Below, piece by piece: positions 15,249 through 25,376 of a DNA stretch of 59,691 nt; the stretch's first letter is position 1, and each line of letters starts with the position of its first letter. The notes below the pieces were generated by a model. That model saw only the letters and a list, made by a program, of their open reading frames with translations. It was not told the DNA's origin and made no database searches. The stretch covers positions 1-59,691 of the forward strand of contig NZ_JAERPS020000011.1 of NCBI RefSeq assembly GCF_016918075.2, in the 5' to 3' direction. Source of the stretch: Rheinheimera maricola. GTDB taxonomy: Bacteria > Pseudomonadota > Gammaproteobacteria > Enterobacterales > Alteromonadaceae. Position numbers and translations under genes: made by a program.

Positions 15249-18200
15249 TTAACGGCTAGCCCTTTTTCTGAACATCAGTAAGCCAAATACGCTTAACATC
15301 CAGATACCGAAACTGCCGCCTGAGCTTTTGGCAACAGGTTTCGCTACCGGCGGCGTAACCACTACCGGTTCTTTGCCGTCTGACACAACAGTCAAGCTGA
15401 ACTGCGTGCTGGCGGCATCTGCCGGGTTTTCAACATCGGCAACTGTTACCGTCACCAGCACTTCACCATGGAAGTTGGCTTTAGGGGTAATAGTGATAGT
15501 CGAGCCGGACTCATGGCCGCTGACTTGTGCAGTGATATTGTCACCAGATACGCTGATCGTGTTAACGCTGTTTTCTTCATCAACATAGTACACCGCTATG
15601 TCTTGCAGTACCGCGTTCTCAGCCACTTCATGATTGGCAATACCGCCCACAGTAATGTTGCTTGGTGCGCGAAGACTATGGCTCATAGCAATGTCTGCCA
15701 TGCCTTCAACCTGACTTACTGCACTAAACACTAAGTCCGTACCCGCTGCATTAGCGCCAACTTCGCCCCATACGGTAACTTCAAACTGCGATGACTCAGG
15801 GCCGTTGTAGTCGAAGCAGTACACCAGACCATCGGCAATTTTATCCTGCACATCGTTGAAGGCCATATCTTTAGCCAGATAAGCACCTAGTGGACCCCGG
15901 TTATAAATTTGGCCACGGAAACCCTGTATACCAATTGAGCCACGGCCATCTTGTGCACCAAAATCAATGTTGTCGTAGGCGTAGAACATTTCGTACTGGC
16001 CTTGTTGGTGATTCACATTGACGTTAAAGATCCACTGGAAATCAAAACGGTCATCACGTTCGGTGTAGCTCCACGTGCGGTCTGCAGCACGCACCGGGTT
16101 GCCGTATGAGCGGGCATTGTCAAACTCAATCAATGCCCAGCCGGTTTGGGTGCTTGCTAGGGTAATACCTGAACGGTCTTGGCCTAAAGTGTCCAGCGGC
16201 ACACTCATTTGATCTTGATTTAACGCTGCACCGACACCACCGCCCAATGAGCGCCATAATGGAGCAACAGACTCATACGGGAACGAGTTATACGGGAAAC
16301 GTAAATGGTAAGGAGAAAACAGTGGCTGGCCTTCCCACAGCGAAATTAAACCGGTGCCACGAATTTCTACCGCATTTTGCTTGCCGACATTTAGCTCATC
16401 GGTGTTGTTATACAGGTGGAAACTGTCGTGATAACCGTTGAATAACGCGCTCATCGGCACGACGACGCCATTGCGGTGTTGCACACTGTTGTCTTTATTG
16501 TTCAGTGCGCGGCCATTGGCGTCGTACTCAACCGGGGCAAAGCCGCTAAACGCTGGCTGGATACCAAACTCCGCCAGGTTAACATAACCGCCGACATTGC
16601 TGTTGCCAAAATCTGGTGTACGGCACATTGCATCATTCAGGTTAGTGGTGACAATATAGTCTGCTACCACGTCTGAGGTGTCTGGCTGCATACCGCTGAT
16701 TAGCAATTGGTCGCCATCCAGCGCTATGTCAGTAACGATATCGCTGTTCGATGTCAGTACATCCGCTGCAGTTACTTTCAGGCCGGCGGGGATCGTGGCC
16801 GCGATAGTAAACTGACGATCTGCACCGCTGTTGTTTGGCAACACGGCAAAGGTAAATGGCACTTTATCACCGCGCTTGGCCGCCGTATTCGGCACGTCCA
16901 GACTGATTTCATTTGCGCCACGTACCAGCTTCAGGCCGACTTTTCCGATATTACCGGCATTGACCGCTGAGCTACCAAAATCAATGGTTGAGTAATAAAT
17001 GTCGTCTTCGGCCATCTCAGACATATCCCAGTTCAGGCGGATATCGACCGCTGTTCTGCCATCGCTGTAAGGCACGTCAACTGACATATCGTTACTGACT
17101 TCGTCGTTAACTACGGTAACAGCGTAACGGAAGGTTTCTTCAACGCTGTCATAATAGTTGTTTTGCGCGGAACCCTGGCGCGAGTTATACAGTACAACCC
17201 AATAATCGCCGGCTTCCGGGTTATTGATATTACAGAAGTTATTATACGAAATATGATTAGATACACAGAGGATCTCATCATTCATATCAGGCAAGCCATT
17301 GCCGTTGTAGTCTTTACCAACGTACACATTCAGGTTACCAATGTCGAAGCTGTCGACTAACGGCGAAATGGTTTTGCCAATCGTTTCTGCAATCAGGCGT
17401 TTTGCTCCTTGAGGAACGGTGACAAAATGGCTAACGGTGGCTTCATCCAGCCGCTCTGTCACATCCACCGACAGATCCATGTTGCTGCTCCACGGGAACG
17501 TGCCATCATCGTCTTTGGGCAACGTGACTTCGATGACGTCGGCTTTTACCGGCGTAAACACCCGGCCATGGTGGTTACCCTCAGGTAATTCGACACCTTT
17601 AAACACCGCACTGGCATTATTAGCATGCGCTATCGCTTCCAGCCTGGCAGGCATATTGTTCATGTCGTACTTAAACACCATTGGCCAATGTGCTTGCGGG
17701 CTAGTACCGCTTTGCTCGGTAAACACCAGTTGTGAATGCAACTCAACTTCGGCGTTAGAGAACCAGTCTTGCGTATCCATTACCGATGCTTTAACCACTA
17801 ATACCTGCGTTTCACCGGCGGCCAGCGTAAACTCACTGGGGCTAACGTCAATAGTCACGCCGTTCTGTTTAGATTGGGAACGCGAATCATAGCTCCAGTT
17901 CATCACGTCATCAGACGTTACCGACCAATTGCCGTCTTTTGTGGCTTTAACAGTGCGCAGCCAGGTACAGCTTGGCTTACAGCTAAAATTAACCAGTTGC
18001 GGCAGGTTAAGTTTATGCACTGCACCACCATTTAGCGGATCGGCGGCGCGGAAGTTGTCCGCCGTTTCATCTAATACCAAGCCCGCATTCACCGCGTTTT
18101 CTACGTTGATGCGACCGGTGCCGGCGCGGTAGGTCGATGCCAGCTCGACATCGCCGGTTGCTGAGTTCAGACGACGATACTTCACCACATTGTCGGCAGT

Positions 18201-20426
18201 CATCGCCAGCGCACTTTGCACTTCAGCCGGCGTCCATTCAGGATGGGCCTGGTGCAACAATGCCATCGCACCGGCCACATGCGGTGATGCCATAGAGGTA
18301 CCACTTAAAAAGTTAAAATCGGCAGTAGCTGGGCTATCTGTGAACGGCTTTTCGTCGGCATAGGCGGCATAAATACTGACACCCGGCGCTGCAACGGCCG
18401 GGATCAAGGCTTCAGGTGTTGAAGGGCTTGGGCCACGTGATGAGAACGGGGCCAGCCAGTCTGCATTAGCGTCATCTACCCGGCGCTCAATCACGGTCGG
18501 CTCAATGGTGATCAGGTGGCCGCGGCCATTGGTTGATCGCGTCCAGTCTTCCAGACCGTAGCTGCCATTGCTGACATGGCCAAACCAATCACCATAGCTT
18601 AAGTGTATCGACGGCAGAGAATATTTAGCCGTATACACTATTGGATCAGCCGAGGCGAAGTTGTACATGATAAAACCATCGGCACCACCGGCTTTAACGT
18701 TATCAGCTTTTAACGTACGGGCTACACCGTTAGCATTAGCCAGGTTGTCGCGGGCACATACCACCAGGGTATCTACCGGGTTGCCGTTACCATCGACAAC
18801 CGGGCTACCATCCGGGTAGTTATCAAAGGTACCTGGGGCATAGGCGCTACCACAGTATTGATCTTTAACGCCATTGACATTGTTGTAATCGGCTGCACGC
18901 AACACCACACCGGTAACAGCTTCTGTTGTTATTGAGCCACCAGCCAGGCTGCTCCAGCCCGGCAATTTGCTACCCGCAGTTGCAGGATCAACAAACTGAG
19001 GGTCAGCCAACAGTGTTTCTACCACAACTTCACGGCCATGTGTTGTCGCTGCCACATTCATTAACCAGGGGGAAGCATGGTCGATAGCACCAAAAAATTC
19101 AGCCGCACCGTTTGCCTGGCCAGAGTTGCCAGCCGCTGCCGCGACCATAATGCCGGCTTCACGGGCATTTAGAAACGCCATCTCTACCGCGTCTGACCAT
19201 GGGTGTGAATCCTGGCCACCGATAGAAAAGTTAATGACATCGACACCATCGCTGATGGCATCCTCAATACCGGCAATTAGAGCTTCGCCCGGACAGCCAG
19301 TTACTTCTTCTGCTGCCGGATAACACACCTGATAGGAAATAATATTAGCACGGGGTGCCACACCGCTAATGCGCGGGAACATGCCCTGTAGCACCACTTC
19401 ACCATCACCGGCACTGGCACTTTGCGACGTGACAAAATCAACATTGCTTAGTGGATTGCCAGCAGCGGTTGAGGCAACATGAGAACCGTGCCCCTGATAG
19501 TCTTCACCGACAGCCGCTCTTACTGCACCTAATTCTCCCGAAGTAAACTTATCTGTAATTACTGAATAGCTGCGCACACCAATTAGCTTGTCATTACACA
19601 GGTTCTCAAAACCTGCTTTCTGGCAGTCACCCACATAATTACCTGCACCCCAAGGGTTGGTATGGCTATAGCCATCTTCCGCGATTGCTGCAAATGACGG
19701 GTGATCGGTATTAATGCCGGTATCTACAATACCTACGATGATACCTTCACCTTTGTAAGGTACGCCTACCGTAGCATCGGCAGTGCCGGTCCATAACGTA
19801 TCGGCTTTAATCAGTTCAGGGCCGGCATCGGTGAGTAACTCATAGAGTTTAGAACGCTGTACCGACTGCACTTGCGGCAAACTGGCAAGTTGTGCGGCTT
19901 GCTCTTGCGTCATGGTTACTGTCATGCCGTTGATAGCATTGGTAAATTGGCGGCGCACGTTTAGCTGCCCAACCAGCCCCGTAGCCTGTTGCACAAAGTC
20001 ATGCTGTTGCTGCAACAATTGCTGGCGGTACTGCACAACTTCCGACGTGACAGCTTTGCCGGCACGGAACAATTTCTGCTTATTGTTACTGATTTGCGCC
20101 AACGTAGCATCGCTAAAGCTAGCGTTTGACAGCGCGGGCTTGGTTAAACGCACGATATAAACGTGCTCACCGCGAATACCGTCTTCAGCAGTAAATTTGC
20201 CGTGCTGGCGGTTAATCTGGACGTTTAGACCATCGTTTTGCGCCATTGAATCATAACGTTGACGCGCCTGGTCGGAATACTGATAAATTTTTTGCATATC
20301 AAGCTTAGGCTGTTGCAGTTGATGCTGCACTTGCTGGCCAGGGATCGCAAGCCCCGACGCGTAAGCGGTACCGGCACTGTAAAGTGCTGCCGCTACGGCT
20401 GTAGTGATAAGTTTAATTCGTATCAT
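15249..20426 (-). CDS. Secreted subtilase (S8) with GlyGly-CTERM
   Basis: A 1725-residue exoprotease. Signal peptide (1-23); inhibitor I9-like propeptide ('HVYIVRLTKPAL'); the S8 catalytic domain with Asp in 'GIVDTGINTDHPSF' (about 235), His in 'GHGSHVASTAAG' (about 315) and Ser in 'SGTSMASPHVAGAMALL' (about 710). A PA domain is inserted between His and Ser, as in large extracellular subtilases. Long C-terminal Fn3-like and cadherin-like regions follow ('EVLVTVTVADVENPADAA'). The end is GlyGly-CTERM: 'SSGGSFG', hydrophobic span, 'FRKRASR'. It is expected to be exported by Sec then type II secretion and trimmed by a rhombosortase. It is monocistronic. Confidence 0.93.
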   Translation of the reverse strand: MIRIKLITTAVAAALYSAGTAYASGLAIPGQQVQHQLQQPKLDMQKIYQYSDQARQRYDSMAQNDGLNVQINRQHGKFTAEDGIRGEHVYIVRLTKPALSNASFSDATLAQISNNKQKLFRAGKAVTSEVVQYRQQLLQQQHDFVQQATGLVGQLNVRRQFTNAINGMTVTMTQEQAAQLASLPQVQSVQRSKLYELLTDAGPELIKADTLWTGTADATVGVPYKGEGIIVGIVDTGINTDHPSFAAIAEDGYSHTNPWGAGNYVGDCQKAGFENLCNDKLIGVRSYSVITDKFTSGELGAVRAAVGEDYQGHGSHVASTAAGNPLSNVDFVTSQSASAGDGEVVLQGMFPRISGVAPRANIISYQVCYPAAEEVTGCPGEALIAGIEDAISDGVDVINFSIGGQDSHPWSDAVEMAFLNAREAGIMVAAAAGNSGQANGAAEFFGAIDHASPWLMNVAATTHGREVVVETLLADPQFVDPATAGSKLPGWSSLAGGSITTEAVTGVVLRAADYNNVNGVKDQYCGSAYAPGTFDNYPDGSPVVDGNGNPVDTLVVCARDNLANANGVARTLKADNVKAGGADGFIMYNFASADPIVYTAKYSLPSIHLSYGDWFGHVSNGSYGLEDWTRSTNGRGHLITIEPTVIERRVDDANADWLAPFSSRGPSPSTPEALIPAVAAPGVSIYAAYADEKPFTDSPATADFNFLSGTSMASPHVAGAMALLHQAHPEWTPAEVQSALAMTADNVVKYRRLNSATGDVELASTYRAGTGRINVENAVNAGLVLDETADNFRAADPLNGGAVHKLNLPQLVNFSCKPSCTWLRTVKATKDGNWSVTSDDVMNWSYDSRSQSKQNGVTIDVSPSEFTLAAGETQVLVVKASVMDTQDWFSNAEVELHSQLVFTEQSGTSPQAHWPMVFKYDMNNMPARLEAIAHANNASAVFKGVELPEGNHHGRVFTPVKADVIEVTLPKDDDGTFPWSSNMDLSVDVTERLDEATVSHFVTVPQGAKRLIAETIGKTISPLVDSFDIGNLNVYVGKDYNGNGLPDMNDEILCVSNHISYNNFCNINNPEAGDYWVVLYNSRQGSAQNNYYDSVEETFRYAVTVVNDEVSNDMSVDVPYSDGRTAVDIRLNWDMSEMAEDDIYYSTIDFGSSAVNAGNIGKVGLKLVRGANEISLDVPNTAAKRGDKVPFTFAVLPNNSGADRQFTIAATIPAGLKVTAADVLTSNSDIVTDIALDGDQLLISGMQPDTSDVVADYIVTTNLNDAMCRTPDFGNSNVGGYVNLAEFGIQPAFSGFAPVEYDANGRALNNKDNSVQHRNGVVVPMSALFNGYHDSFHLYNNTDELNVGKQNAVEIRGTGLISLWEGQPLFSPYHLRFPYNSFPYESVAPLWRSLGGGVGAALNQDQMSVPLDTLGQDRSGITLASTQTGWALIEFDNARSYGNPVRAADRTWSYTERDDRFDFQWIFNVNVNHQQGQYEMFYAYDNIDFGAQDGRGSIGIQGFRGQIYNRGPLGAYLAKDMAFNDVQDKIADGLVYCFDYNGPESSQFEVTVWGEVGANAAGTDLVFSAVSQVEGMADIAMSHSLRAPSNITVGGIANHEVAENAVLQDIAVYYVDEENSVNTISVSGDNITAQVSGHESGSTITITPKANFHGEVLVTVTVADVENPADAASTQFSLTVVSDGKEPVVVTPPVAKPVAKSSGGSFGIWMLSVFGLLMFRKRASR

Positions 20427-20650
20427 GTTGATTCCTGAATTTTCGCTATTGTTATCATCCGATGCCGCACCAGTTAAGGTGGCAATTAATGCACCACCTA
20501 CTCAGGCATCGTATAAAGCAAGGTTTGCAACCGCACTTAGCATAAACATCGAAGGATTGTGCCGGGCCAGAGATTACAAATACCATTGACACGTTCAGCA
20601 TACCGCCCTGCTTAATAAGTAACCATTGACCTTAAGCTGGGCTTTTATGG

Positions 20651-20660
20651 GACTAAAGTC
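20651..20660. promoter_or_regulatory. Possible LuxR-type regulator site GACTAAAGTC
   Basis: A near-palindrome GGGACTAAAGTCTC lies in the 274-bp gap between the subtilase (start 20426, minus) and the aldolase-like gene. It resembles sites bound by CrbR/ErdR-type LuxR response regulators upstream of acetate genes, known from pseudomonads and vibrios as (CG)ACTAAAGTC(G) dyads. It is about 225 bp upstream of the subtilase start. Nothing else is recognisable in this gap. Confidence 0.25.
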
Positions 20661-20700
20661 TCAAGACTGGCGGTTTTATGACTGGGATGATGTGAAAAGA

Positions 20701-21342
20701 TTAAAAGCGATAATGGGGGAAAGACAATGCTTTAGCGTAACAACCAATCAGACGCTGTGCGGCCTGCTCTGCTGACTGGCCAAAGGCCACTACACCATCT
20801 TCGTGACCGGCCATGGTGAAAATACCCTGCAGTAATACTTTGGTATCGGCAAACAGCCGTGCCACTTCGTCGGCCATAGCAACTGTACCGTATGGTACTT
20901 CCGCCCGGGTTTGCGCCAGGCTCAAAGCAGAGGCATGTTGCCAGATATGCGGGCTATGGGCATGAATGACAAAATTAATGTCTGCGCTTAGCTGATACAA
21001 CTGGCCGTGCGTCATGGCTTCCGACGAGGGCTTGGTTTCACCTGCTGCGGCAATGCGGTTTTGCTGCGGCTGGCAATCTGTAACCAGCGCGTAATCCGCG
21101 GCTGTCATATTGCTGATACCGCCGGTTTGGGTGCCGCTGATAATAAACTGGTTTTGCGCGCCAAAACGCTGGCTAATATTGCCAAAACCATAATTATCGT
21201 AGCGTTGTGGTGTTTGGCCCAGCATACCCAGTTGTAGCATAATGGCGCGCCAGCTGCTGATCTCCACCACATCGGTAGCGCTGAGTGCCGGCTGCTGGCT
21301 AAAATCCAACTGAAATTTTATGACCCCTTCCTGCTCTGTCAT
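20701..21342 (-). CDS. Class II aldolase/adducin-domain protein
   Basis: A cytoplasmic 213-residue protein of the class II aldolase/adducin fold. 'YDNYGFGNISQRFG' corresponds to the G-N-x-S phosphate/substrate loop, 'FIISGTQTGG' to the next strand, 'VIHAHSPHIW' supplies the H-x-H zinc ligands and 'AGHEDGVVAFG' the third His. The glutamate after 'ETKPSSEAMTHGQLY' is likely catalytic. Members split or dehydrate sugar phosphates; the substrate here cannot be read, and it is not a clear MtnB or FucA. ATG at 21342 is chosen; TTG at 21363 is possible. It diverges from ubiD. Confidence 0.8.
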   Translation of the reverse strand: MTEQEGVIKFQLDFSQQPALSATDVVEISSWRAIMLQLGMLGQTPQRYDNYGFGNISQRFGAQNQFIISGTQTGGISNMTAADYALVTDCQPQQNRIAAAGETKPSSEAMTHGQLYQLSADINFVIHAHSPHIWQHASALSLAQTRAEVPYGTVAMADEVARLFADTKVLLQGIFTMAGHEDGVVAFGQSAEQAAQRLIGCYAKALSFPHYRF

Positions 21343-21490
21343 CGTATATGCCGCTTTATTCAATAGTTAAGTCAGAAAACCTCGGCCTATTATAGAGTGT
21401 GATACGCGCCGGCCCCAGCCGCTTAGCAGGCCAAAACTGGTAAGGGCGGCACAGAGCTGTATAATAGCCTGCATTATTTGACAGGGCCTG

Positions 21491-22990
21491 ATGGCGAGCA
21501 TGAAATATAAAGACTTACGCGATTTTATAGCCCAGCTGGAGCAGCGCGGCGAGCTGGTACGGGTTACCGCTGCAGTAGACCCGGTACTGGAGATCACTGA
21601 AATAGCCGACCGCACCCTGCGTGCTGCTGGCCCAGCGCTGTTGTTTGAAAACGTGAAAGGCCACAGTATGCCGGTATTGGCTAACCTGTTTGGTACACCG
21701 CAGCGGGTAGCATTGGGCATGGGCCAGGAAAACGTAAGCGCACTGCGTGAAGTGGGCAAGTTACTGGCGTTTTTAAAAGAGCCCGAGCCGCCAAAAGGTT
21801 TAAAAGACGCCTTTAGTAAACTGCCTATTTTTAAGCAGGTGCTGAACATGTCAGTAAAACAGGTAAAGAAAGCCGCCTGTCAGGACATAGTGCTAAGCGG
21901 TGAGCAGGTTGATTTAACCCAGCTACCCATTATGACTTGCTGGCCCGGCGATGCCGCGCCGTTAATCACCTGGGGCTTAACAGTTACCAAAGGCCCACAC
22001 AAAGAGCGGCAGAATTTAGGCATTTACCGCCAGCAACTGCTTGGCAAAAACAAACTGATTATGCGCTGGTTGTCGCACCGCGGCGGCGCGCTGGACTTCT
22101 TTGAGTTTCAAAAAGCCAATCCGGGGCAAAATTACCCGGTGTCAGTGGCGTTAGGCGCTGACCCTGCCACTATTTTAGGCGCAGTAACACCGGTGCCAGA
22201 TACCTTATCTGAATACGGCTTTGCCGGCCTGTTGCGCGGTGATAATACCGAAGTAGTCAAATGCATCAGTAATGATTTGCAGGTACCGGCCAGCAGCGAA
22301 ATTGTGCTGGAAGGTTATATCGCACCGGGTGAAATGGCGCCGGAAGGCCCGTACGGCGACCATACCGGTTATTACAACGAAGTCGATAACTTCCCGGTGT
22401 TTACTGTTACCCACATCACCATGCGCAAAGATCCGATATACCACAGCACTTACACTGGCCGGCCGCCAGATGAACCGGCGATACTCGGCGTGGCATTAAA
22501 TGAAGTGTTTGTGCCCATTTTGCAAAAGCAATTTCCGGAAATTACCGACTTTTATCTACCGCCGGAAGGCTGCTCGTACCGCTTGGCCGTGGTAACGATG
22601 AAAAAGCAGTATCCCGGCCACGCCAAGCGCGTGATGATGGGAGTGTGGTCTTATTTGCGTCAGTTTATGTACACCAAGTTTGTTATTGTCTGCGATGACG
22701 ATATTAACGCCCGCGACTGGCAGGACGTAATTTGGGCCATAACCACCCGCATGGATCCGGCGCGCGACACGACGTTAATTGAAAATACGCCGATAGATTA
22801 TCTGGATTTTGCCTCGCCGGTTTCAGGTTTAGGCTCAAAAATGGGCATGGACGCTACCAACAAGTGGCCTGGCGAAACCACACGCGAATGGGGCGAACCG
22901 ATTGTAATGGATGCCGCAGTAAAACAGCGCGTAGATACCATCTGGGACAGCCTGGGCATTCCACTGCCGGCTAAGGACGCCAAACTGTGA
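21491..22990 (+). CDS. ubiD: 4-hydroxy-3-polyprenylbenzoate decarboxylase
   Basis: UbiD removes the carboxyl group of the polyprenyl-hydroxybenzoate intermediate of ubiquinone synthesis, using prenylated FMN made by UbiX. The 499-residue protein matches UbiD throughout: '[19 protein letters not shown]', '[24 protein letters not shown]', '[18 protein letters not shown]', '[22 protein letters not shown]' and '[23 protein letters not shown]'. Length is that of E. coli UbiD. ATG at 21491 or the one at 21500 may be used; the E. coli protein begins at the equivalent of the former. Its stop overlaps the GTG of the ferredoxin gene, so ubiD-ferredoxin-fre is an operon. Confidence 0.95.
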   Translation: MASMKYKDLRDFIAQLEQRGELVRVTAAVDPVLEITEIADRTLRAAGPALLFENVKGHSMPVLANLFGTPQRVALGMGQENVSALREVGKLLAFLKEPEPPKGLKDAFSKLPIFKQVLNMSVKQVKKAACQDIVLSGEQVDLTQLPIMTCWPGDAAPLITWGLTVTKGPHKERQNLGIYRQQLLGKNKLIMRWLSHRGGALDFFEFQKANPGQNYPVSVALGADPATILGAVTPVPDTLSEYGFAGLLRGDNTEVVKCISNDLQVPASSEIVLEGYIAPGEMAPEGPYGDHTGYYNEVDNFPVFTVTHITMRKDPIYHSTYTGRPPDEPAILGVALNEVFVPILQKQFPEITDFYLPPEGCSYRLAVVTMKKQYPGHAKRVMMGVWSYLRQFMYTKFVIVCDDDINARDWQDVIWAITTRMDPARDTTLIENTPIDYLDFASPVSGLGSKMGMDATNKWPGETTREWGEPIVMDAAVKQRVDTIWDSLGIPLPAKDAKL

Positions 22991-23265
22991 CGCATTTGGT
23001 AACGATAGCTCCGGCGCAGCTCAGCTTTACCGTGCACGACGGCGAAACCATTTTGGAAGCGGCCCTGCGCAATGGTATCGACTTTCCCAACCGTTGCCGC
23101 CAGGGCGTATGCACCAGCTGTGTTTGTAAACTAAAAACCGGCGAGGTGCAGTATAACGAGCCGCAGCCACTAACCGAACTGGACAAACAACAGCAGTTTA
23201 CCTACTGTTGTTTAGCCTATCCTTGTACCGACTTGGTTTTACACCACCCTTTTATCCGTGGCTAA
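22987..23265 (+). CDS. Plant-type [2Fe-2S] ferredoxin
   Basis: A 92-residue ferredoxin. The cluster ligands are visible as '[11 protein letters not shown]' (C-x4-C-x2-C) and a distal 'YCCLAYP' cysteine, within the normal beta-grasp order ('[24 protein letters not shown]'). It begins with GTG overlapping the ubiD stop (4-nt overlap) and is followed by fre 26 bp later. In some oxidoreductases (AscD or phenol hydroxylase reductase type) a ferredoxin domain is fused to a Fre-like flavin domain; here the two are adjacent genes, which suggests that Fre may pass electrons to this ferredoxin. Physiological partner unknown. Confidence 0.9.
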   Translation: MTHLVTIAPAQLSFTVHDGETILEAALRNGIDFPNRCRQGVCTSCVCKLKTGEVQYNEPQPLTELDKQQQFTYCCLAYPCTDLVLHHPFIRG

Positions 23266-23291
23266 GCGCTAAGGTTATCGCGAAGAGCATT

Positions 23292-23999
23292 ATGACAACT
23301 ATTTCCTGTACCGTAGATTTAATTGAAGCCCTTACCCCTACCGTAAACCGCGTACTGTTAACGCCAGCACAAGCGGTAAGCTTTAGCAGTGGCCAGTATT
23401 TGCAACTGTGCTTAAGCGACAGCGACAAACGGCCATTTTCTATTGCCAGTACGCCAGGCCAGCGCCAACTAGAACTGCATATCGGCGGTAGCGTAGCCGA
23501 CCAATATGCCAGCCAGGCACTGGCGCACCTGTTGCAGCAACATCAGCTACAACAACCGGTGCAAGCTGACATTGGCTTGGGTAATGCGCACTTTCGCGCC
23601 GACAGCGAGCGGCCACTGATTTTATTGGCCGGCGGTACCGGCTTTTCCTACGTGTACAGCATTGCGCAAACTATCGCCGCCGCCAAGTTAGACCGGCCGG
23701 TGTTTGTCTATTGGGGGGTACGCGAGCAAGCCGCGCTGTACCACAACAGCGTTATGCAGCAGTGGGCGGCGCAAAACAGTAAATATCGTTTTATTCCGGT
23801 GGTACAGCAACCCGATCAAAGCTGGCAGGGCCGCAGCGGCATGGTGCATGAAGCCGTGTTGGCAGATTTTGTCTCACTAGAGGCTTACGATATTTACGTT
23901 GCCGGCCCCTTTGCTATGGCTGGCGTAGTGCGCAATGCCTTTATTGAACAGGGCGCGCACCGCGAGCATATGTTCGCCGATGCGTTTGCTTATATTTGA
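23292..23999 (+). CDS. fre: NAD(P)H-flavin reductase
   Basis: A 235-residue cytoplasmic ferredoxin-NADP-reductase-fold enzyme that reduces free flavins with NAD(P)H. It aligns well with E. coli Fre: 'FSSGQYLQLCLSDSDKRPFSIAST' (flavin-binding R-P-F-S), 'LELHIGG', 'PLILLAGGTGFSYVYSIAQ' (nucleotide-binding G-G-T-G), 'VFVYWGVRE' and the C-terminal 'DAFAYI'. ATG at 23292 gives the family start; the frame is open further upstream inside the ferredoxin gene. The ubiD-fre pairing is conserved in gammaproteobacteria. It is followed by a strong terminator at 24015-24041. Confidence 0.93.
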   Translation: MTTISCTVDLIEALTPTVNRVLLTPAQAVSFSSGQYLQLCLSDSDKRPFSIASTPGQRQLELHIGGSVADQYASQALAHLLQQHQLQQPVQADIGLGNAHFRADSERPLILLAGGTGFSYVYSIAQTIAAAKLDRPVFVYWGVREQAALYHNSVMQQWAAQNSKYRFIPVVQQPDQSWQGRSGMVHEAVLADFVSLEAYDIYVAGPFAMAGVVRNAFIEQGAHREHMFADAFAYI

Positions 24000-24014
24000 T
24001 ACATGCTGTTTGAT

Positions 24015-24041
24015 AGAAAAACGCCCGTTGAGGGCGTTTTT
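24015..24041. terminator. Bidirectional rho-independent terminator
   Basis: AACGCCC-loop-GGGCGTT flanked by A- and T-tracts, between the convergent fre (ends 23999) and TonB-like gene (ends 24060). It works in both directions on paper. Confidence 0.85.
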
Positions 24042-24059
24042 GCTTACTGCAGCGCGCTA

Positions 24060-25376
24060 CTACATAAACTGCTGCTTCATCTCTGTTGCCGGGGCATAAT
24101 TTTTTGCTATCGCTTGCTCCAGTAACTGCATACCTTGTTCACGCTGGCCGTCGATAATCATGCGCGTACCGGTCCAGGCCATCACTTCGGCATGTTGCTG
24201 TTGCAGCAGGTAGTCTTCCCACTGAGCATCATATGCGGCCATCAGCCTCTGTGCGTCTGCGCTGCCATTTTTTGCTGCTTGCTCCCACCAAAACAGGCCG
24301 GACATAGCGCGTGACACGCGAATTTCCGGAGTTACCCGTACTTTTGTCGCACCATCAGCAGATAAGCGCGCCAGGGCATATGTCTCGGCCTCAACTTTGC
24401 CTTTAAGCTTTCGTCCGACAAGATTGGTTAATTCAGCGTTATCCTCAAACCGGGTTTTAATCTGTTCGGTAATAGTACCGTCTTTTGCAACACGCACTGT
24501 CGCGTAACCCCAGAACCCGTCTAATTCGGCACGCAGTGCAGCACGTTTATCGAATATGCTGAAATCAGGCTGCACCGCCAAGGGTAATTTGGGGTCGAAT
24601 ACAAAGTGATTCGGACTTTGCACGGCAATAAGAGCCAGTACCGTACCCAGCGTAAATTGATATTGTGGTGCGCCAGCCGCGGCATAATCCCACAATTTAT
24701 GTTTATTCATTATTCTTTGTACTTCTGACAGCCGGACACCACCATCTAATGAATAATCGAGCCTGATATTCATGATGTGTTTTTTTCCGCTGGCGGCATA
24801 ACGCCATTGTTTTACTGCTTTTACCGCGCTGGCTTCAAATACTTTTTCCGGATAAGTGTCCAGGGTATCGATTGCGGTAACGCTACCTTGCTCATTGACT
24901 AAAAACCGCAGCTTCACATAGCCAAACTGACCATTTAACGCCGCACTCCTGGGGTATTTCGGATACGTTCGCTCAATAGGTTCCGGCGAATCGGCATCCA
25001 GCGACTTATCTAACGCAGTTGGCTTAATAGCAACAACACGTTTTAGCTGCTCAAGCTGCTGGTTTGCTTGCTCTAACTGTTGCTCAGTGGCTTGCTTAAC
25101 CAACGCGGGCAGCAACTCTGCGGCTTTCTCATAGCGCAGTTCTGCCGCTAGCATAAAATAAGCCAATGCCTGAGTCAGGTTTGCCGGCTGCCCCTCGCCC
25201 TGGTAAGCCATAGCGCCCAGGTTAAATGCGGCCAGCTCATTACCCAAAGGTAATAGCTCAGCAAACTGTTGCTGTGCCTCGGCGTAGTGCTTATTTTCAT
25301 ATGATTTCAACGCATCTAACATATCAGCTTGCGCAACTGAACAGCCAAGCAGGGCCAACCATAGCCACTTTTTCAT
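24060..25376 (-). CDS. TonB-family protein with Sel1-like repeats, copy A
   Basis: A 438-residue exported protein. Signal peptide (1-17); Sel1/TPR-like repeats at about 20-95 ('AFNLGAMAYQGEGQPANLTQALAYFMLAAEL'); a coiled stretch; then a TonB C-terminal domain at about 135-215 ('YPKYPRSAALNGQFGYVKLRFLVNEQGSVTAI' ... 'AVKAVKQWRYAASGKK'). A further Sel1-like repeat follows near the C-terminus ('AKNGSADAQRLMAAYD'). There is no membrane anchor other than the signal peptide, so it is likely periplasmic rather than a true energy transducer. A paralog lies at 30124-31305. It diverges from the thioesterase gene. Confidence 0.85.
   Translation of the reverse strand: MKKWLWLALLGCSVAQADMLDALKSYENKHYAEAQQQFAELLPLGNELAAFNLGAMAYQGEGQPANLTQALAYFMLAAELRYEKAAELLPALVKQATEQQLEQANQQLEQLKRVVAIKPTALDKSLDADSPEPIERTYPKYPRSAALNGQFGYVKLRFLVNEQGSVTAIDTLDTYPEKVFEASAVKAVKQWRYAASGKKHIMNIRLDYSLDGGVRLSEVQRIMNKHKLWDYAAAGAPQYQFTLGTVLALIAVQSPNHFVFDPKLPLAVQPDFSIFDKRAALRAELDGFWGYATVRVAKDGTITEQIKTRFEDNAELTNLVGRKLKGKVEAETYALARLSADGATKVRVTPEIRVSRAMSGLFWWEQAAKNGSADAQRLMAAYDAQWEDYLLQQQHAEVMAWTGTRMIIDGQREQGMQLLEQAIAKNYAPATEMKQQFM

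Noticed and set aside
17419..17892. 157-residue + strand frame inside the subtilase gene
   Set aside because: It is antisense to a well-supported gene with intact protease motifs, has Ser/Thr-rich shadow composition and no ribosome site.
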